Assembly (NCBI RefSeq): GCF_001425605.1
Contig: NZ_LMRG01000001.1
Span: 563,597-627,596, forward strand
Direction: 5' to 3'
DNA from: Rhizobium sp. Leaf453
GTDB taxonomy: Bacteria; Pseudomonadota; Alphaproteobacteria; Rhizobiales; Rhizobiaceae
DNA length: 64,000 bases
This document shows positions 8,652 through 19,592 of this stretch, piece by piece. The position numbers and the translations under genes are program-made. Below the pieces are notes generated by a model, which worked only from the letters and a program-made list of their open reading frames with translations, was not told where the DNA came from and made no database searches. Each line of letters opens with the position of its first letter. The first letter of the stretch is position 1.

Positions 8652-9656
8652 CTACCGCGTCGCCCGGCGGCGTGTGCGGGACCAGATGATCGGCAGCGCG
8701 ATGACGCAGATCAGGAGCGCACCGATGAAGATCGACATGACGATGCCGGGCACGTTGAGGAGGCCGAGACCGAAGGTGACGAGGCCCATGATGAAGGCGG
8801 CGATGACGACGCCCTGGATGGTGCCGGAGCCGCCGAGGATCGAGACGCCGCCGAGAACGACCATGGTCACCACTTCCAGCTCCCAGCCGACCGCAATCGA
8901 CGGACGGGTGGAGGCAAGGCGCGAGGTGAGCAGGACAGCCGCAATGCCGGACATGAGGCCAGTGAGGCAGAACAGGATGAACTTGACCCGCTCGACCCGC
9001 ACACCGGAGAACCGCGCCGCGACCGGATTATTGCCGATGGTGAAGACCTGCCGGCCGAAATTCGTATGGTGCAGCAGCACATAATAAAGAAGAGCGAATA
9101 GCAGGAAGAGTGCGAACTCGAAGGACACCACCCACCAAACATAGCCCTGGCCGAAATAATCGAAGCCCGGCGGATAGCCTTTGAACGCCTGATCTCCCAG
9201 CACGATATAGGAGATGCCTCGGAAAAAGCTCATCGTGCCGATGGTGACAACGATCGAGGGTAGGCCGAGGCCGGTGACGAGAAAGCCGTTGAAGATGCCG
9301 CAGAGAAGGCCCGTTAGGATGCCGATGACGACCAGACCGGGAACACCGACGCCGAACTGCAGGGCGACGCCCATCGCGGTCGAGGCAAGCGCGATTATCG
9401 AGGCGACCGAAAGATCGATTTCACCGGCGATGATCAACAGCGCCATGGCGAGCGCAATGATCGCCTTTTCCGTGAAGTTGAAGGTCGCATCCGACAGCGA
9501 CCAGGGCGACAGGAAATACGGTGAGGCCAGCGAGTTGACGATGAACAGGACGATCCCGACGATCAGCAGAAGCGTCGGCCAGGAGTACAGGGCCGCACGC
9601 GCTGGGCTGTCGAGACGATCGGGGATATGGCGCGTTGCATGCGCTAGGTCGGTCAT
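8652..9656 (-). CDS. rhaQ: Rhamnose ABC transporter permease RhaQ
   Basis: 334-residue inner-membrane permease of the ribose/RbsC type with about eight to ten hydrophobic spans and the family's AGEIDLSVASIIALAS segment. Its ATG overlaps the stop of rhaP by four bases, so the two permeases are translationally coupled and probably form a heterodimer. The N terminus has a ~25-residue cytoplasmic stretch before the first span. Confidence 0.93.
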   Translation of the reverse strand: MTDLAHATRHIPDRLDSPARAALYSWPTLLLIVGIVLFIVNSLASPYFLSPWSLSDATFNFTEKAIIALAMALLIIAGEIDLSVASIIALASTAMGVALQFGVGVPGLVVIGILTGLLCGIFNGFLVTGLGLPSIVVTIGTMSFFRGISYIVLGDQAFKGYPPGFDYFGQGYVWWVVSFEFALFLLFALLYYVLLHHTNFGRQVFTIGNNPVAARFSGVRVERVKFILFCLTGLMSGIAAVLLTSRLASTRPSIAVGWELEVVTMVVLGGVSILGGSGTIQGVVIAAFIMGLVTFGLGLLNVPGIVMSIFIGALLICVIALPIIWSRTRRRATR

Positions 9657-10629
9657 GACGTGGCCTCTGCTTCACGAAGGATAAGCCGGCTGCCGCGCTT
9701 TTCGCCACGGGCGTTGAGCACAACAGCCAGGATGATGGCAGCGCCGGAGATCGCCATCTGCCAGAAGGGCGAGACGTTGATAACAGGCAGCGCCGAGTTG
9801 ATGACGCCGAGGAACAGGGCGCCGAGCAGCGCGCCGGCAACCGTGCCGACACCGCCGGAGATGGAAATGCCGCCGATCACACAGGCTGCGATGATGGTGA
9901 GTTCATAACCCTTGGCGACCTCGACCGAGCCGATGACGTAACGAGAAACCCAGAGATAACCGCAAAAACCGGACAGCAGGCCGGAGATCAGGAAGGTCGC
10001 GAACTTGGTGCGGCCGACATCGATACCGGCATAGACGGATGCCGTCGGGTTGACACCAACCGCATAGATGGCGCGGCCGAGCGAGGTACGCGTCATCAGG
10101 ATGAAGAAGGCGATAGCGACGATGATGGCATACCAGGAGAGCGCCGGCAGGCCGAGGAACTCGATGCGGGTATATTGCACAAAGGCCGGGCTTAGCTTGT
10201 CGGCATTCACCCACTGGCCGCCGGCGATCAGGAAGATGATACCGCGATAGATGGTGAGCGTGCCGAGCGTCACGACGATGGCCGGAATGTTCAGGAGCCA
10301 GATCAGAATACCGTTGAAGGCGCCGAGCGCGAGGCCGCAGAGGCAGGCAAAGAGCATCAGCGCCGGAATCGGGATCGCCGGAAAGGCGGCGTTGATCAGC
10401 GCCACGATCATGCCCGTGAGCGCCAGATTGGAGGCCATGGACAGGTCGATCGAGCGCGTCAGGATAACCGCCATCTGGCCGAGCGCCAGGATCATCAGCA
10501 TGGCGGTATCGTTGAAGATGCCGGCCAGCTTGTCCGTGGCGGCAAAGCCCGGCGCGCGCAGGTTGGTTGCGATGACCATGACCGCGACGATGGCGGCCAG
10601 CCAGAATTCGCGGGATCGGATAACGGTTT

Positions 10630-10633
<4 letters not shown>
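9653..10633 (-). CDS. rhaP: Rhamnose ABC transporter permease RhaP
   Basis: 326-residue RbsC-type permease: hydrophobic throughout, with the conserved TRSIDLSMASNLALTGM segment and Gly-rich GGISISGGVGTVAGALLGA near the C terminus. It overlaps the upstream rhaT stop by four bases (ATGA) and the downstream rhaQ start by four bases, so rhaT-rhaP-rhaQ are tightly coupled, fitting equal production of the ATPase and both membrane subunits. Confidence 0.93.
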
Positions 10634-12177
<1,544 letters not shown>

Positions 12178-12264
12178 TTGGGTCAGCTTCGTTTCAATCG
12201 GTTACGGCAATCGCCCGAAAGGCCGGGCCGCCAGGCGGTGCGTAAACCGCGTCCGCGGATCTGA

Positions 12265-12284
12265 CCGGCGACATCAGCCGCCGG
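12265..12284 (-). repeat. Intercistronic hairpin downstream of rhaS
   Basis: Six-base stem CCGGCG/CGCCGG with an 8-base loop, about 20 bases after the rhaS stop and before rhaT. There is no T-run, so it may stabilise the abundant binding-protein message rather than terminate transcription. Weak on its own. Confidence 0.3.
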
Positions 12285-12301
12285 CCAGATTGATGCGCGG
12301 A

Positions 12302-13291
12302 TCAGTAGATCTTCGAGAATTCCTCGATGTTCGACTTGTCAAACGTGAACGGGGCAGCCATGGCGGCCGAGTTCGTGTCATCGAGGGTGATTTCGCCAAC
12401 CTTGCCGATCGAGAACTTCGCGCCCGGCTTGGCTTCGGTGCCGCCGATCAGCTGGTGGCTGAGGTAGACAGCGGAGTAGCCGAGGTCGATCGGGTTCCAC
12501 AGAGCAACGGCCTGCGAGGAACCGTTGTCGATGAACTGCTTGAACTCGGACGGCAGAGCGAGGCCCGTGACGTTGATCTTGCCGATCAGCTTGTCGTCTG
12601 TCACGACCTGGGCAGCGGCAACGACGCCGACGGTGGTCGGAGCAATGATGGCCTTGAGGTTCGGGTAGGACGAGATCAGGCCCTTGGCTTCGTTGGTGCT
12701 CTTGACCGAGTCGTCATCGCCGTAAACGACCGAGACGAGGTTGATCTTCGGGAACTTCTCCGGAAGGATCTTCTTGGCAGCATCGATCCAGGCGTTCTGG
12801 TTGGTGGCTGTCGAGGAAGCCGAGAGGATGGCGACGTCGCCGCCTTCCGGCAGGTAGTCAGCAGCGAGCTTGATGATGGTTTCGCCGATCAGGTTGGTAT
12901 CGGACGGGTTGAGGTGAATCTGGCGGCCTTCCGGAGCCACGCCGGAATCCCACGAGATGACCTTGATACCGCGATCCATGGCCTTCTTCAGAACCGGAAC
13001 GAGCGCGTCCGGATCATTCGACGAAATGGCAATCGCGTTGACGTTCTGGGCGATCAGCGAGTTGACGATTTCGATCTGGCCTTCGGCGGTTGCCGAAGTC
13101 GGGCCGGTATAGATCACTTCAACGCCGCCGATTTCCTTGGCTGCGTTTTCAGCACCCTTGGCTGCGGCGTCAAAGAAGCCGTTGCCGAGCGACTTTACCA
13201 CCAGAGCGATCTTTTCCGCAGCCATTGCAGGAGCGGTCATCATGGTTGCCGCCAGAGCGGTCGTCAGGGCCAAAGTCTTCAGAAATTTCAT
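12302..13291 (-). CDS. rhaS: Rhamnose-binding periplasmic protein RhaS
   Basis: 329-residue periplasmic binding protein 1 family member. The start at 13291 (MKFLKTLAL) follows a strong ribosome site (GGAGGAGAACGTA) and gives a clear signal peptide ending around MTAPAMA-AEK; twelve more open codons upstream are not needed. The mature part has sugar-binder features (NAIAISSNDPDALVPVL, ISWDSGV). First gene of the transport set, after rhaR. E. coli uses the name RhaS for an unrelated AraC regulator. Confidence 0.95.
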   Translation of the reverse strand: MKFLKTLALTTALAATMMTAPAMAAEKIALVVKSLGNGFFDAAAKGAENAAKEIGGVEVIYTGPTSATAEGQIEIVNSLIAQNVNAIAISSNDPDALVPVLKKAMDRGIKVISWDSGVAPEGRQIHLNPSDTNLIGETIIKLAADYLPEGGDVAILSASSTATNQNAWIDAAKKILPEKFPKINLVSVVYGDDDSVKSTNEAKGLISSYPNLKAIIAPTTVGVVAAAQVVTDDKLIGKINVTGLALPSEFKQFIDNGSSQAVALWNPIDLGYSAVYLSHQLIGGTEAKPGAKFSIGKVGEITLDDTNSAAMAAPFTFDKSNIEEFSKIY

Positions 13292-13428
13292 TACGTTCTC
13301 CTCCCTATAAGCCGCGCGCAGCCCCATTGGCCCGCCTTGTCCGGCTCAGTTCTATCAATCTCATCGGTTACCTTTCGGGCGAAACGCCGTCGCAAGCCCC
13401 CTTTGAACTCCCCCCTTCCCCGTTGGCA

Positions 13429-14238
13429 TCATGCCGTCGAGGAAGCGTTTTCCTTCGTGTCCGGCTTCGTATTGGCGATAACCAAACCGACGCCGGCATC
13501 TTCGAGCATCTGGACGTGTCGGTCCTCGATGCCGGAATCCGTGATCACCGTGGTGATGCGCTTCAGCCCGCAGAGAATGAGGCTGGAGCGTTTGTGAAAT
13601 TTCGACGAGTCGATCAGCACGACGAGTTCGTCGGCCTGATCGATCAGCTTCTGCTCTGCCTGGATGAGCAGCGGATCGCCCTCCATCAAACCGAGCGGGC
13701 CAAGGCCCTGGGCGCCCATGAACATACGGCGCGCATAGAAATTGCGCGTCACGTCATTATCGAAGGGGCTGAGGATGATGTTCTGCTCGCGGTAGATCGT
13801 GCCGCCGGACAGCATCACCGTGTTCTTCGAGTGCTTCAGCAGATGCTCGGCGATTGGGAAGGAATTGGTGAACACCTGCATGCGGCGGTTGGCGAGGAAA
13901 TGCACCATCTGGAAGGTGGTCGTGCCGCCGTTGATGATGATCGGCTCGCCGTCCTGACAGAGCGCCACCGCTTCCTTGGCGATCGCCTGCTTCTGGCGGG
14001 CATGCAGGCCCTCATTGACGCTGAAGGGGCGCCCGGCCAGACCGACGAACTGCGGCGGGTTGATCGCTTCGGCGCCGCCGCGCACCCGGCGAAGACGCTT
14101 CTGCACATGCAGCGCCGCGATATCCCTGCGGATCGTCGCTTCGGAACTGTCCGTCAGATCGACCAGTTCAGGCACGGTGATGACCGGCTTGTCCTGGACA
14201 GCTGACAGAATGATCCTGTGTCGCTCTTTCTCGTGCAT
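13429..14238 (-). CDS. rhaR: DeoR-family rhamnose regulator RhaR
   Basis: 269 residues. The N-terminal DeoR winged helix reads HRIILSAVQDKPVITVPELV and SEATIRRDIAALH. The C-terminal sugar-phosphate-isomerase-like sensor domain carries the usual INGGTTTF and MFMGAQGL signatures. It is transcribed first in the minus operon and faces rhaD. In R. leguminosarum the equivalent protein represses both arms of the locus. The palindromic site at 14283-14355 is its likely operator; the effector is inferred to be rhamnose or a pathway intermediate. Confidence 0.92.
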   Translation of the reverse strand: MHEKERHRIILSAVQDKPVITVPELVDLTDSSEATIRRDIAALHVQKRLRRVRGGAEAINPPQFVGLAGRPFSVNEGLHARQKQAIAKEAVALCQDGEPIIINGGTTTFQMVHFLANRRMQVFTNSFPIAEHLLKHSKNTVMLSGGTIYREQNIILSPFDNDVTRNFYARRMFMGAQGLGPLGLMEGDPLLIQAEQKLIDQADELVVLIDSSKFHKRSSLILCGLKRITTVITDSGIEDRHVQMLEDAGVGLVIANTKPDTKENASSTA

Positions 14239-14282
14239 TGCGCTCCTCCAACAGTGTCTATGCTTCCATCACGAACGCGCAT

Positions 14283-14355
14283 TGTCAATCACAATCAGTC
14301 ATATTTTTTCATTGTGCAGTGCAATATGATTGTTTTTGATCGTTTGTGATTGACA
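14283..14355. promoter_or_regulatory. Divergent rha operator/promoter region
   Basis: A perfect 12-base inverted repeat, TGTCAATCACAA (14283-14294) and TTGTGATTGACA (14344-14355), lies between rhaR and rhaD with about 49 bases between arms. Each arm ends in TTGACA pointing outward, so each arm holds a consensus -35 box for one of the divergent operons; the matching -10 boxes are weak. Between the arms is a second, imperfect pair (CAATCAGTCATATT / AATATGATTG). The arrangement suits a repressor that bridges the two sites and covers both -35 elements. Binding by RhaR is inferred. Confidence 0.65.
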
Positions 14356-14438
14356 GCGGCGCGGATTTTATGTGATCTGACGCCAACCAATGCGCTCCCG
14401 ACCCACGGGCATGCGCGGCATTACCGGGAGGAAATGAG

Positions 14439-16538
14439 ATGCTCGACAAGCAACAAGGCTCGCGCCTTGCCAATCTTTGGGATGACAGCAAGGCGGCAGG
14501 AATGAGCGAGCCGGAACGGCTTCTCTATCGCTCCAACCTGCTCGGCTCCGACAAGCGCATCACCAATTACGGCGGCGGCAATACCTCCGCAAAAGTCATG
14601 GAAAAGGATCCGCTCGGCGGCGGTACGGTCGAGGTTCTCTGGGTCAAGGGTTCCGGCGGCGATGTCGGCACGATCAAGATGGACGGCTTCTCGACACTCT
14701 ACATGGAAAAGCTGGAAGCCCTGAAGGGCCTCTATCGCGGCCTCGAGCATGAAGACGAAATGGTCGGCTACCTGCCCCATTGCACTTTCAACCTCAATCC
14801 GCGCGCCGCGTCGATCGACACGCCGCTGCATGCCTATGTGCCGAAGAAGCACGTCGACCACATGCACCCGGACGCGATCATTGCGATTGCCGCCTCCAAG
14901 AACAGCCGCGAACTGACCCAGAAGATCTTTGGCGACGACATCGGCTGGCTGCCCTGGAAGCGTCCCGGTTTCGAACTCGGCCTCTGGCTGTCGAAATTCT
15001 GCGCCGAGAACCCCAACGCGCGCGGCCTGATCCTGGAAAGCCACGGTCTGTTCACCTGGGGCGACACCGCCAAGGAAGCCTATGAGACGACGGTCGAGAT
15101 CATCAACAAGGCGATCGCCTGGTTTGAAGAGACCAACACGGCGCCGGCCTTTGGCGGCGCGGTCAAGCCGGTTCTGCCATCGGACGAACGTCGCGCGATC
15201 GCGCAAAAACTGATGCCGGTCATCCGCGGCATGATCAGCGCCGACGAGCGCAAGCTCGGCCATTTCGATGACAGCCAGGCCGTGCTCGACTTCGTCACCT
15301 CGAAGAACCTCGCACCGCTGGCAGCCCTCGGCACCTCCTGCCCCGACCATTTCCTGCGCACCAAGATCTGCCCGCTGGTCATCGATTTCGATCCGGCCAA
15401 TCCGGATATCGACAAGACGCTTGCCGGCCTTGAAGCCGCGATCGCCGAATACCGTGCCGGCTACGCCACCTATTACGAGCGCTGCAAGCGCGACAACAGC
15501 CCGGCGATGCGCGATCCGAATGCGGTCGTTTACCTTATCCCCGGCGTCGGCATGATCACCTTTGCCAAGGACAAGGCGACGGCCCGCATTTCCGGCGAAT
15601 TCTACGTTAACGCCATCAATGTCATGCGCGGCGCCTCCGGCGTTTCGACCTATGTCGGCCTGCCGGAACAGGAAGCCTTCGACATCGAATACTGGCTGCT
15701 CGAGGAAGCCAAGCTGCAGCGCATGCCGAAGCCGAAGATGTTGGCCGGCAAGATCGCGCTCGTCACCGGCGGCGCCGGCGGCATCGGCAAGGCAACCGCT
15801 CATCGCCTGATGCAGGAAGGTGCCTGCGTTGTGCTCGCGGACATCGACGAAGCAGCTCTCGATTCCGCCTTGGGTGAACTCGGCGGCCGCTACGGCAAGG
15901 ATTTCGTCCGTGCCGTCACCATGAACGTCACCGACGAGACCGCCGTCGCCAAGAGCTTCGCCGATACGCTTCTCGAATTCGGCGGCCTCGACATTCTCGT
16001 TTCCAATGCCGGCCTCGCCTCTTCCGCACCGATCGAGGATACGTCGCTGGCGCTGTGGAACAAGAACATGGACATTCTCGCGACGGGCTATTTCCTCGTT
16101 TCGCGCGAAGCCTTCCGCATCTTCCGCAACCAGAAGGCCGGCGGCAACGTCGTCTTCGTCGCCTCGAAGAACGGCCTTGCCGCTTCGCCGGGCGCTTCGG
16201 CCTATTGCACGGCAAAGGCGGCCGAAATCCACCTGGCTCGCTGCCTCGCGCTCGAAGGTGCGAGCGCCCAGATCCGCGTCAACGTCGTCAACCCCGATGC
16301 CGTCCTGCGCGGATCGAAGATCTGGTCGGGTGAGTGGAAGGAACAGCGCGCAGCCGTCTACAAGACTGACATGGAAGGATTGGAGGCGATGTACCGCGAC
16401 CGTTCCATGCTGAAGCTTTCGGTCTTCCCGGAAGACATTGCCGAAGCGATCTACTTCCTCGCTTCCGACATGTCGGCCAAGTCGACCGGCAACATCATCA
16501 ATGTCGATGCGGGCAATGCCCAGTCGTTCACACGCTGA
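14439..16538 (+). CDS. rhaD: Bifunctional rhamnulose-1-P aldolase / lactaldehyde dehydrogenase RhaD
   Basis: 699-residue fusion. The N-terminal ~430 residues are a class II aldolase domain (NYGGGNTSAKV, metal-binding histidines in HVDHMHPDAI and ESHGLFTW). The C-terminal ~260 residues are a short-chain dehydrogenase with cofactor motif GGAGGIGKATA, NAG (SNAGLAS) and the active-site YCTAK. The aldolase cleaves rhamnulose 1-phosphate to DHAP and L-lactaldehyde; the dehydrogenase half would oxidise the lactaldehyde. The start follows GGGAGGAAATGAG. First gene of the plus-strand rha operon. Confidence 0.95.
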   Translation: MLDKQQGSRLANLWDDSKAAGMSEPERLLYRSNLLGSDKRITNYGGGNTSAKVMEKDPLGGGTVEVLWVKGSGGDVGTIKMDGFSTLYMEKLEALKGLYRGLEHEDEMVGYLPHCTFNLNPRAASIDTPLHAYVPKKHVDHMHPDAIIAIAASKNSRELTQKIFGDDIGWLPWKRPGFELGLWLSKFCAENPNARGLILESHGLFTWGDTAKEAYETTVEIINKAIAWFEETNTAPAFGGAVKPVLPSDERRAIAQKLMPVIRGMISADERKLGHFDDSQAVLDFVTSKNLAPLAALGTSCPDHFLRTKICPLVIDFDPANPDIDKTLAGLEAAIAEYRAGYATYYERCKRDNSPAMRDPNAVVYLIPGVGMITFAKDKATARISGEFYVNAINVMRGASGVSTYVGLPEQEAFDIEYWLLEEAKLQRMPKPKMLAGKIALVTGGAGGIGKATAHRLMQEGACVVLADIDEAALDSALGELGGRYGKDFVRAVTMNVTDETAVAKSFADTLLEFGGLDILVSNAGLASSAPIEDTSLALWNKNMDILATGYFLVSREAFRIFRNQKAGGNVVFVASKNGLAASPGASAYCTAKAAEIHLARCLALEGASAQIRVNVVNPDAVLRGSKIWSGEWKEQRAAVYKTDMEGLEAMYRDRSMLKLSVFPEDIAEAIYFLASDMSAKSTGNIINVDAGNAQSFTR

Positions 16539-16550
16539 TCGGAGGCTGAC

Positions 16551-17843
16551 ATGACACTGATGATCACACGCGACGTCATCGACGCCGACAATGCCAAGCG
16601 CATCGCCGACCTGAAGGCGGACTATGACCATCTCGGCACGCAGCTTGCGCGCCGGGGCGTCGATATCAATGCTATCAAAGAGAAAGTATCGGCTTACGGA
16701 GTTGCCGTCCCGTCCTGGGGTGTGGGCACCGGCGGCACGCGCTTTGCCCGCTTCCCCGGAGCCGGCGAGCCACGCAACATCTTCGACAAGATCGAGGATT
16801 GCTCGGTCATCCAGCAGTTGACCCGCGCCACCCCGACCGTGTCTCTGCACATTCCGTGGGACAAGGTCGATGACCTGAAGGGCCTGAAGGAAAAGGGCAA
16901 CGCGCTGGGCCTCGGCTTCGACGCGATGAACTCCAACACCTTCTCGGACGCACCAGATCAGGCGCATTCCTACAAGTTCGGCTCGCTCTCCCATGCAGAT
17001 GCCGCAACGCGCCAACAAGCGGTCGATCACAATCTCGAATGCATCGAGATCGGCAAGGCACTCGGTTCGAAGGCACTGACCGTCTGGATCGGCGACGGCT
17101 CCAACTTCCCCGGCCAGACCAACTTCACCAAGAGCTTCGAGCGTTATCTCGATGCCATGAAAAAGGTCTATGCGGCCCTGCCGTCGGACTGGAAGGTGTT
17201 CACCGAACACAAGATGTTCGAGCCGGCCTTCTATTCGACCGTGGTGCAGGACTGGGGCACCAACTACCTGATCGCCCAGGAACTCGGCCCCAAGGCCTAT
17301 TGCCTCGTCGATCTCGGCCATCATGCGCCGAACGTCAATATCGAGATGATCGTGGCCCGCCTGATCCAGTTCAAGAAGCTCGGCGGTTTCCACTTCAACG
17401 ACTCGAAATATGGCGACGACGATCTGGATACGGGTTCGATCGACCCCTACCGCCTGTTCCTCGTCTTCAACGAACTGGTCGACGCCGAAACTCGCAACGC
17501 CGAAGGCTTTGCCCCGGCGCACATGCTCGACCAGAGCCACAATGTCACCGACCCGATCGAGAGCCTGATGAACTCCGCGACCGAAGTCAGCCGCGCCTAT
17601 GCGCAGGCCCTGCTGGTCGATCGCAAGGCGCTTGAAGGATATCAGGACGGCAACGACGCACTGATGGCGACGGAAACGCTCAAGGCCGCCTTCCGCACCC
17701 ATGTCGAACCGATCCTCGCCATGTCACGCTATGAAGCAGGCGGCGCCATCGCCCCGGTCGCCGCTTACCGGGCGAGCGGTTACCGCGCCAAGGTGGCGGG
17801 CGAACGGCCCGCTTCGAAGAGTGGCGGTGGCGGGATCGTCTGA
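16551..17843 (+). CDS. rhaI: L-rhamnose isomerase RhaI
   Basis: 430-residue TIM-barrel isomerase of the Pseudomonas stutzeri/rhizobial subtype, converting L-rhamnose to L-rhamnulose. Metal-site residues appear in KVFTEHKMFEPAFYST, LVDLGHHAPN and FHFNDSKYGDDDLD. It starts 12 bases after rhaD behind GGAGGCTGAC, so the two are co-transcribed. Followed by a clear terminator. Confidence 0.95.
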   Translation: MTLMITRDVIDADNAKRIADLKADYDHLGTQLARRGVDINAIKEKVSAYGVAVPSWGVGTGGTRFARFPGAGEPRNIFDKIEDCSVIQQLTRATPTVSLHIPWDKVDDLKGLKEKGNALGLGFDAMNSNTFSDAPDQAHSYKFGSLSHADAATRQQAVDHNLECIEIGKALGSKALTVWIGDGSNFPGQTNFTKSFERYLDAMKKVYAALPSDWKVFTEHKMFEPAFYSTVVQDWGTNYLIAQELGPKAYCLVDLGHHAPNVNIEMIVARLIQFKKLGGFHFNDSKYGDDDLDTGSIDPYRLFLVFNELVDAETRNAEGFAPAHMLDQSHNVTDPIESLMNSATEVSRAYAQALLVDRKALEGYQDGNDALMATETLKAAFRTHVEPILAMSRYEAGGAIAPVAAYRASGYRAKVAGERPASKSGGGGIV

Positions 17844-17853
17844 CACCTCTGAC

Positions 17854-17891
17854 AAAACGGCTCCGATGCATGTCCGCTCCGGGGCCGTTTT
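17854..17891 (+). terminator. Rho-independent terminator after rhaDI
   Basis: Stem AAAACGGC (17854-17861) pairs with GCCGTTTT (17884-17891), extended by CC/GG inside. The stem ends in Ts on the plus strand, 10 bases past the rhaI stop. It closes the rhaDI transcript. Confidence 0.75.
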
Positions 17892-18024
17892 CATTTCCGG
17901 GCCATGTCGATGCAGCCGAGGCTCGCCAGCACTCGATTCGGCTGGAAAATTTCCCTTCTGGCCTCTATCGCAATCGCTTTGCTGCGCTATCTTGCTTTGG
18001 AGATACAACGGAAAGGAACCATCC

Positions 18025-18279
18025 ATGGGTATCGAAAGCATCCTCGTCTTCATTCTCATCGGCGCTGTTGCTGGCTGGCTCGCCGGCGTCATCGTTTCCG
18101 GCTTCGGTTTCGGCCTCCTGGGCAATATCGTCGTCGGCATTATCGGCGCATTCATCGCCGGCGCACTTTTCCCGCGGTTGGGCTTCGGCGCCGATGGCGG
18201 CATTCTCTGGGCGATCATCCACGCCACCCTCGGCGCCGTCATTCTTCTCGTGCTGATCAGGATCGTAAAACGCGCCTGA
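18025..18279 (+). CDS. GlsB/YeaQ/YmgE family small membrane protein
   Basis: 84 residues, three hydrophobic spans, Gly-rich (LVFILIGAVAGWLAGVIVSG, GLLGNIVVGIIGAFIAGALF). This is the pattern of the transglycosylase-associated protein family, common stress-related inner-membrane proteins of unknown molecular role. The ATG at 18025 follows GGAAAGGAACCATCC. The frame is open further upstream, but that stretch covers the rhaI terminator. Single-gene unit with its own terminator. Confidence 0.9.
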   Translation: MGIESILVFILIGAVAGWLAGVIVSGFGFGLLGNIVVGIIGAFIAGALFPRLGFGADGGILWAIIHATLGAVILLVLIRIVKRA

Positions 18280-18296
18280 CACGCCTTTTTGACCTG

Positions 18297-18320
18297 GGCC
18301 CGCCCCCAGGCGGGCCTTTT
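18297..18320 (+). terminator. Rho-independent terminator
   Basis: Perfect 8-base stem GGCCCGCC/GGCGGGCC with loop CCCA, followed by TTTT, 18 bases after the stop of the small membrane protein gene. The ATG of the next gene is at 18336. Confidence 0.85.
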
Positions 18321-18335
18321 CCTATGGGAGATATC

Positions 18336-18524
18336 ATGTCCGACCTTTACGATCCGCGGATCGAGCAAGCCCTGAGTTCCTTCATCAGCGATCATCCCGA
18401 AATCCACACGCGTGAACAGGCGATCGCCGCTATCCTGGTCAACTGGTTCACCAGCCACGGCTATCTGCCGCACGACCAGGAGGGCATTCGTCCGGAAAAC
18501 CTTGACGCGTCGAACGACGACTGA
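18336..18524 (+). CDS. Conserved hypothetical small protein (62 aa)
   Basis: ATG at 18336 follows GGGAGATATC, a good ribosome site. The 62-residue product is soluble, rich in acidic residues and His (IEQALSSFISDHPEIHTREQ), with no recognised domain. It lies between a terminator and the YbaK-type gene 40 bases downstream, with which it may be co-transcribed. Base use resembles the neighbours. Function unknown. Confidence 0.65.
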   Translation: MSDLYDPRIEQALSSFISDHPEIHTREQAIAAILVNWFTSHGYLPHDQEGIRPENLDASNDD

Positions 18525-18564
18525 AACAAATCCGGTCATTCCTCATTCCATCTCCCGAGACATC

Positions 18565-19026
18565 ATGAGCCTTTCCTCCGTCAAGACCTTCTTTGCCGAA
18601 CATGCGCCCGATATCGACGTTATCGAACTCACGCAAAGTACCGCGACGGTCGCGCTTGCGGCGGAAGGTCACGGGGTCGAGCCGGCACAGATCGCGAAGA
18701 CATTGGCGCTGCGGGTCGCCGACGAAGTGATCCTGATTGTTACCCGTGGCGACGCCCGCCTCGACAACAAGAAATACAAGGCGCGCTTTGCCACCAAGGC
18801 GCGCATGCTCGGCTTCGATGAGGTCGAGGCCGAGACCGGCCATCCCGTCGGCGGTGTCTGCCCGTTCGGACTGGTCAAGCCGCACAAGATTTATTGCGAT
18901 ATTTCGCTCAAGGCGTTCGACGAAGTCGTCCCCGCCGCCGGTGCGCCGCATGCTGCCGTCAGGATCAATCCGGAGCGCATGGCTACCCTCGCTTCGGCCG
19001 AATGGATCGACGTTTCCGAGATTTAG
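18565..19026 (+). CDS. YbaK/EbsC-family aminoacyl-tRNA deacylase-like protein
   Basis: 153 residues of the YbaK/ProX editing-domain family, which hydrolyse mischarged tRNAs in trans. Family features are QIAKTLALRVADEVILIVTRGDARLDNKK and VGGVCPFGL with the Gly-Gly and Cys-Pro positions typical of YbaK-type deacylases. Lys in AKTL is the usual catalytic lysine region. The start at 18565 (MSLSSVKTFF) is chosen because the 51 codons upstream overlap the preceding gene in another frame. The exact tRNA substrate cannot be told. Confidence 0.85.
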   Translation: MSLSSVKTFFAEHAPDIDVIELTQSTATVALAAEGHGVEPAQIAKTLALRVADEVILIVTRGDARLDNKKYKARFATKARMLGFDEVEAETGHPVGGVCPFGLVKPHKIYCDISLKAFDEVVPAAGAPHAAVRINPERMATLASAEWIDVSEI

Positions 19027-19162
19027 CGACACGATTGAGGCAGTGCTGCCTTTTAATGAACACAAAGCTTGCCTTGAAGTTAACGCCGGATCATGGCGCG
19101 CTTCGGCCTGAGGCGCATTCAGCCTTTTCCTTTCCTGTCATGACGAAGGAGTTTACGACGCA

Positions 19163-19552
19163 ATGAACAGGCTTGTGTGCTTGGCTCTGCTGACGACCGC
19201 GATTGCGGGACCGGCAATTGCCATGGATCAGTCGCTGGTGCGGCAATTCGAGAAACTTGACCCGCAGACCCGCCTCGAACAGCGATGCGACACGGAAGCG
19301 ATGTGGAAAATCATTGCGGACAAGACCGCCTATAAGCCGGATAAGGTGATTGCCTACACGTTTGCGGATCCGGTGGTCGAAAATGATCAGATCAGAGCGC
19401 CGGGCGCAGTCTTCCGCAGCAAGGGGGAATGGTACAAGCTCAAATACAAATGCAGCACTGGCCCGGACCACATCGAGGTGCTGTCATTCAAGTACAAGAT
19501 CGGCGATTTGATCCCGCACGAAGAATGGGACGCGCACTATCTCTATCCGTAA
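19163..19552 (+). CDS. DUF930 family secreted protein
   Basis: 129 residues with a signal peptide (MNRLVCLALLTTAIAGPAIA) and a mature region of the DUF930 type found in Rhizobiales (EKLDPQTRLEQRCDTEAM, the conserved KYKCSTGPDH, EEWDAHYLYP). Two mature cysteines could form a disulfide. Likely periplasmic; function unknown. The ribosome site GAAGGAG is 13-18 bases before the ATG, slightly far. Confidence 0.8.
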   Translation: MNRLVCLALLTTAIAGPAIAMDQSLVRQFEKLDPQTRLEQRCDTEAMWKIIADKTAYKPDKVIAYTFADPVVENDQIRAPGAVFRSKGEWYKLKYKCSTGPDHIEVLSFKYKIGDLIPHEEWDAHYLYP

Positions 19553-19592
19553 GCCCGGCGCTTGAGGCCTCCGCAGCCTTTTCTCTCGCCCG

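Noticed and set aside
14421..17702. 1093-codon open frame antisense to rhaD and rhaI
   Set aside because: Its length comes from codon bias in the two real genes on the plus strand. It has no ribosome site or domain and ignores the boundary between two well-identified enzymes.
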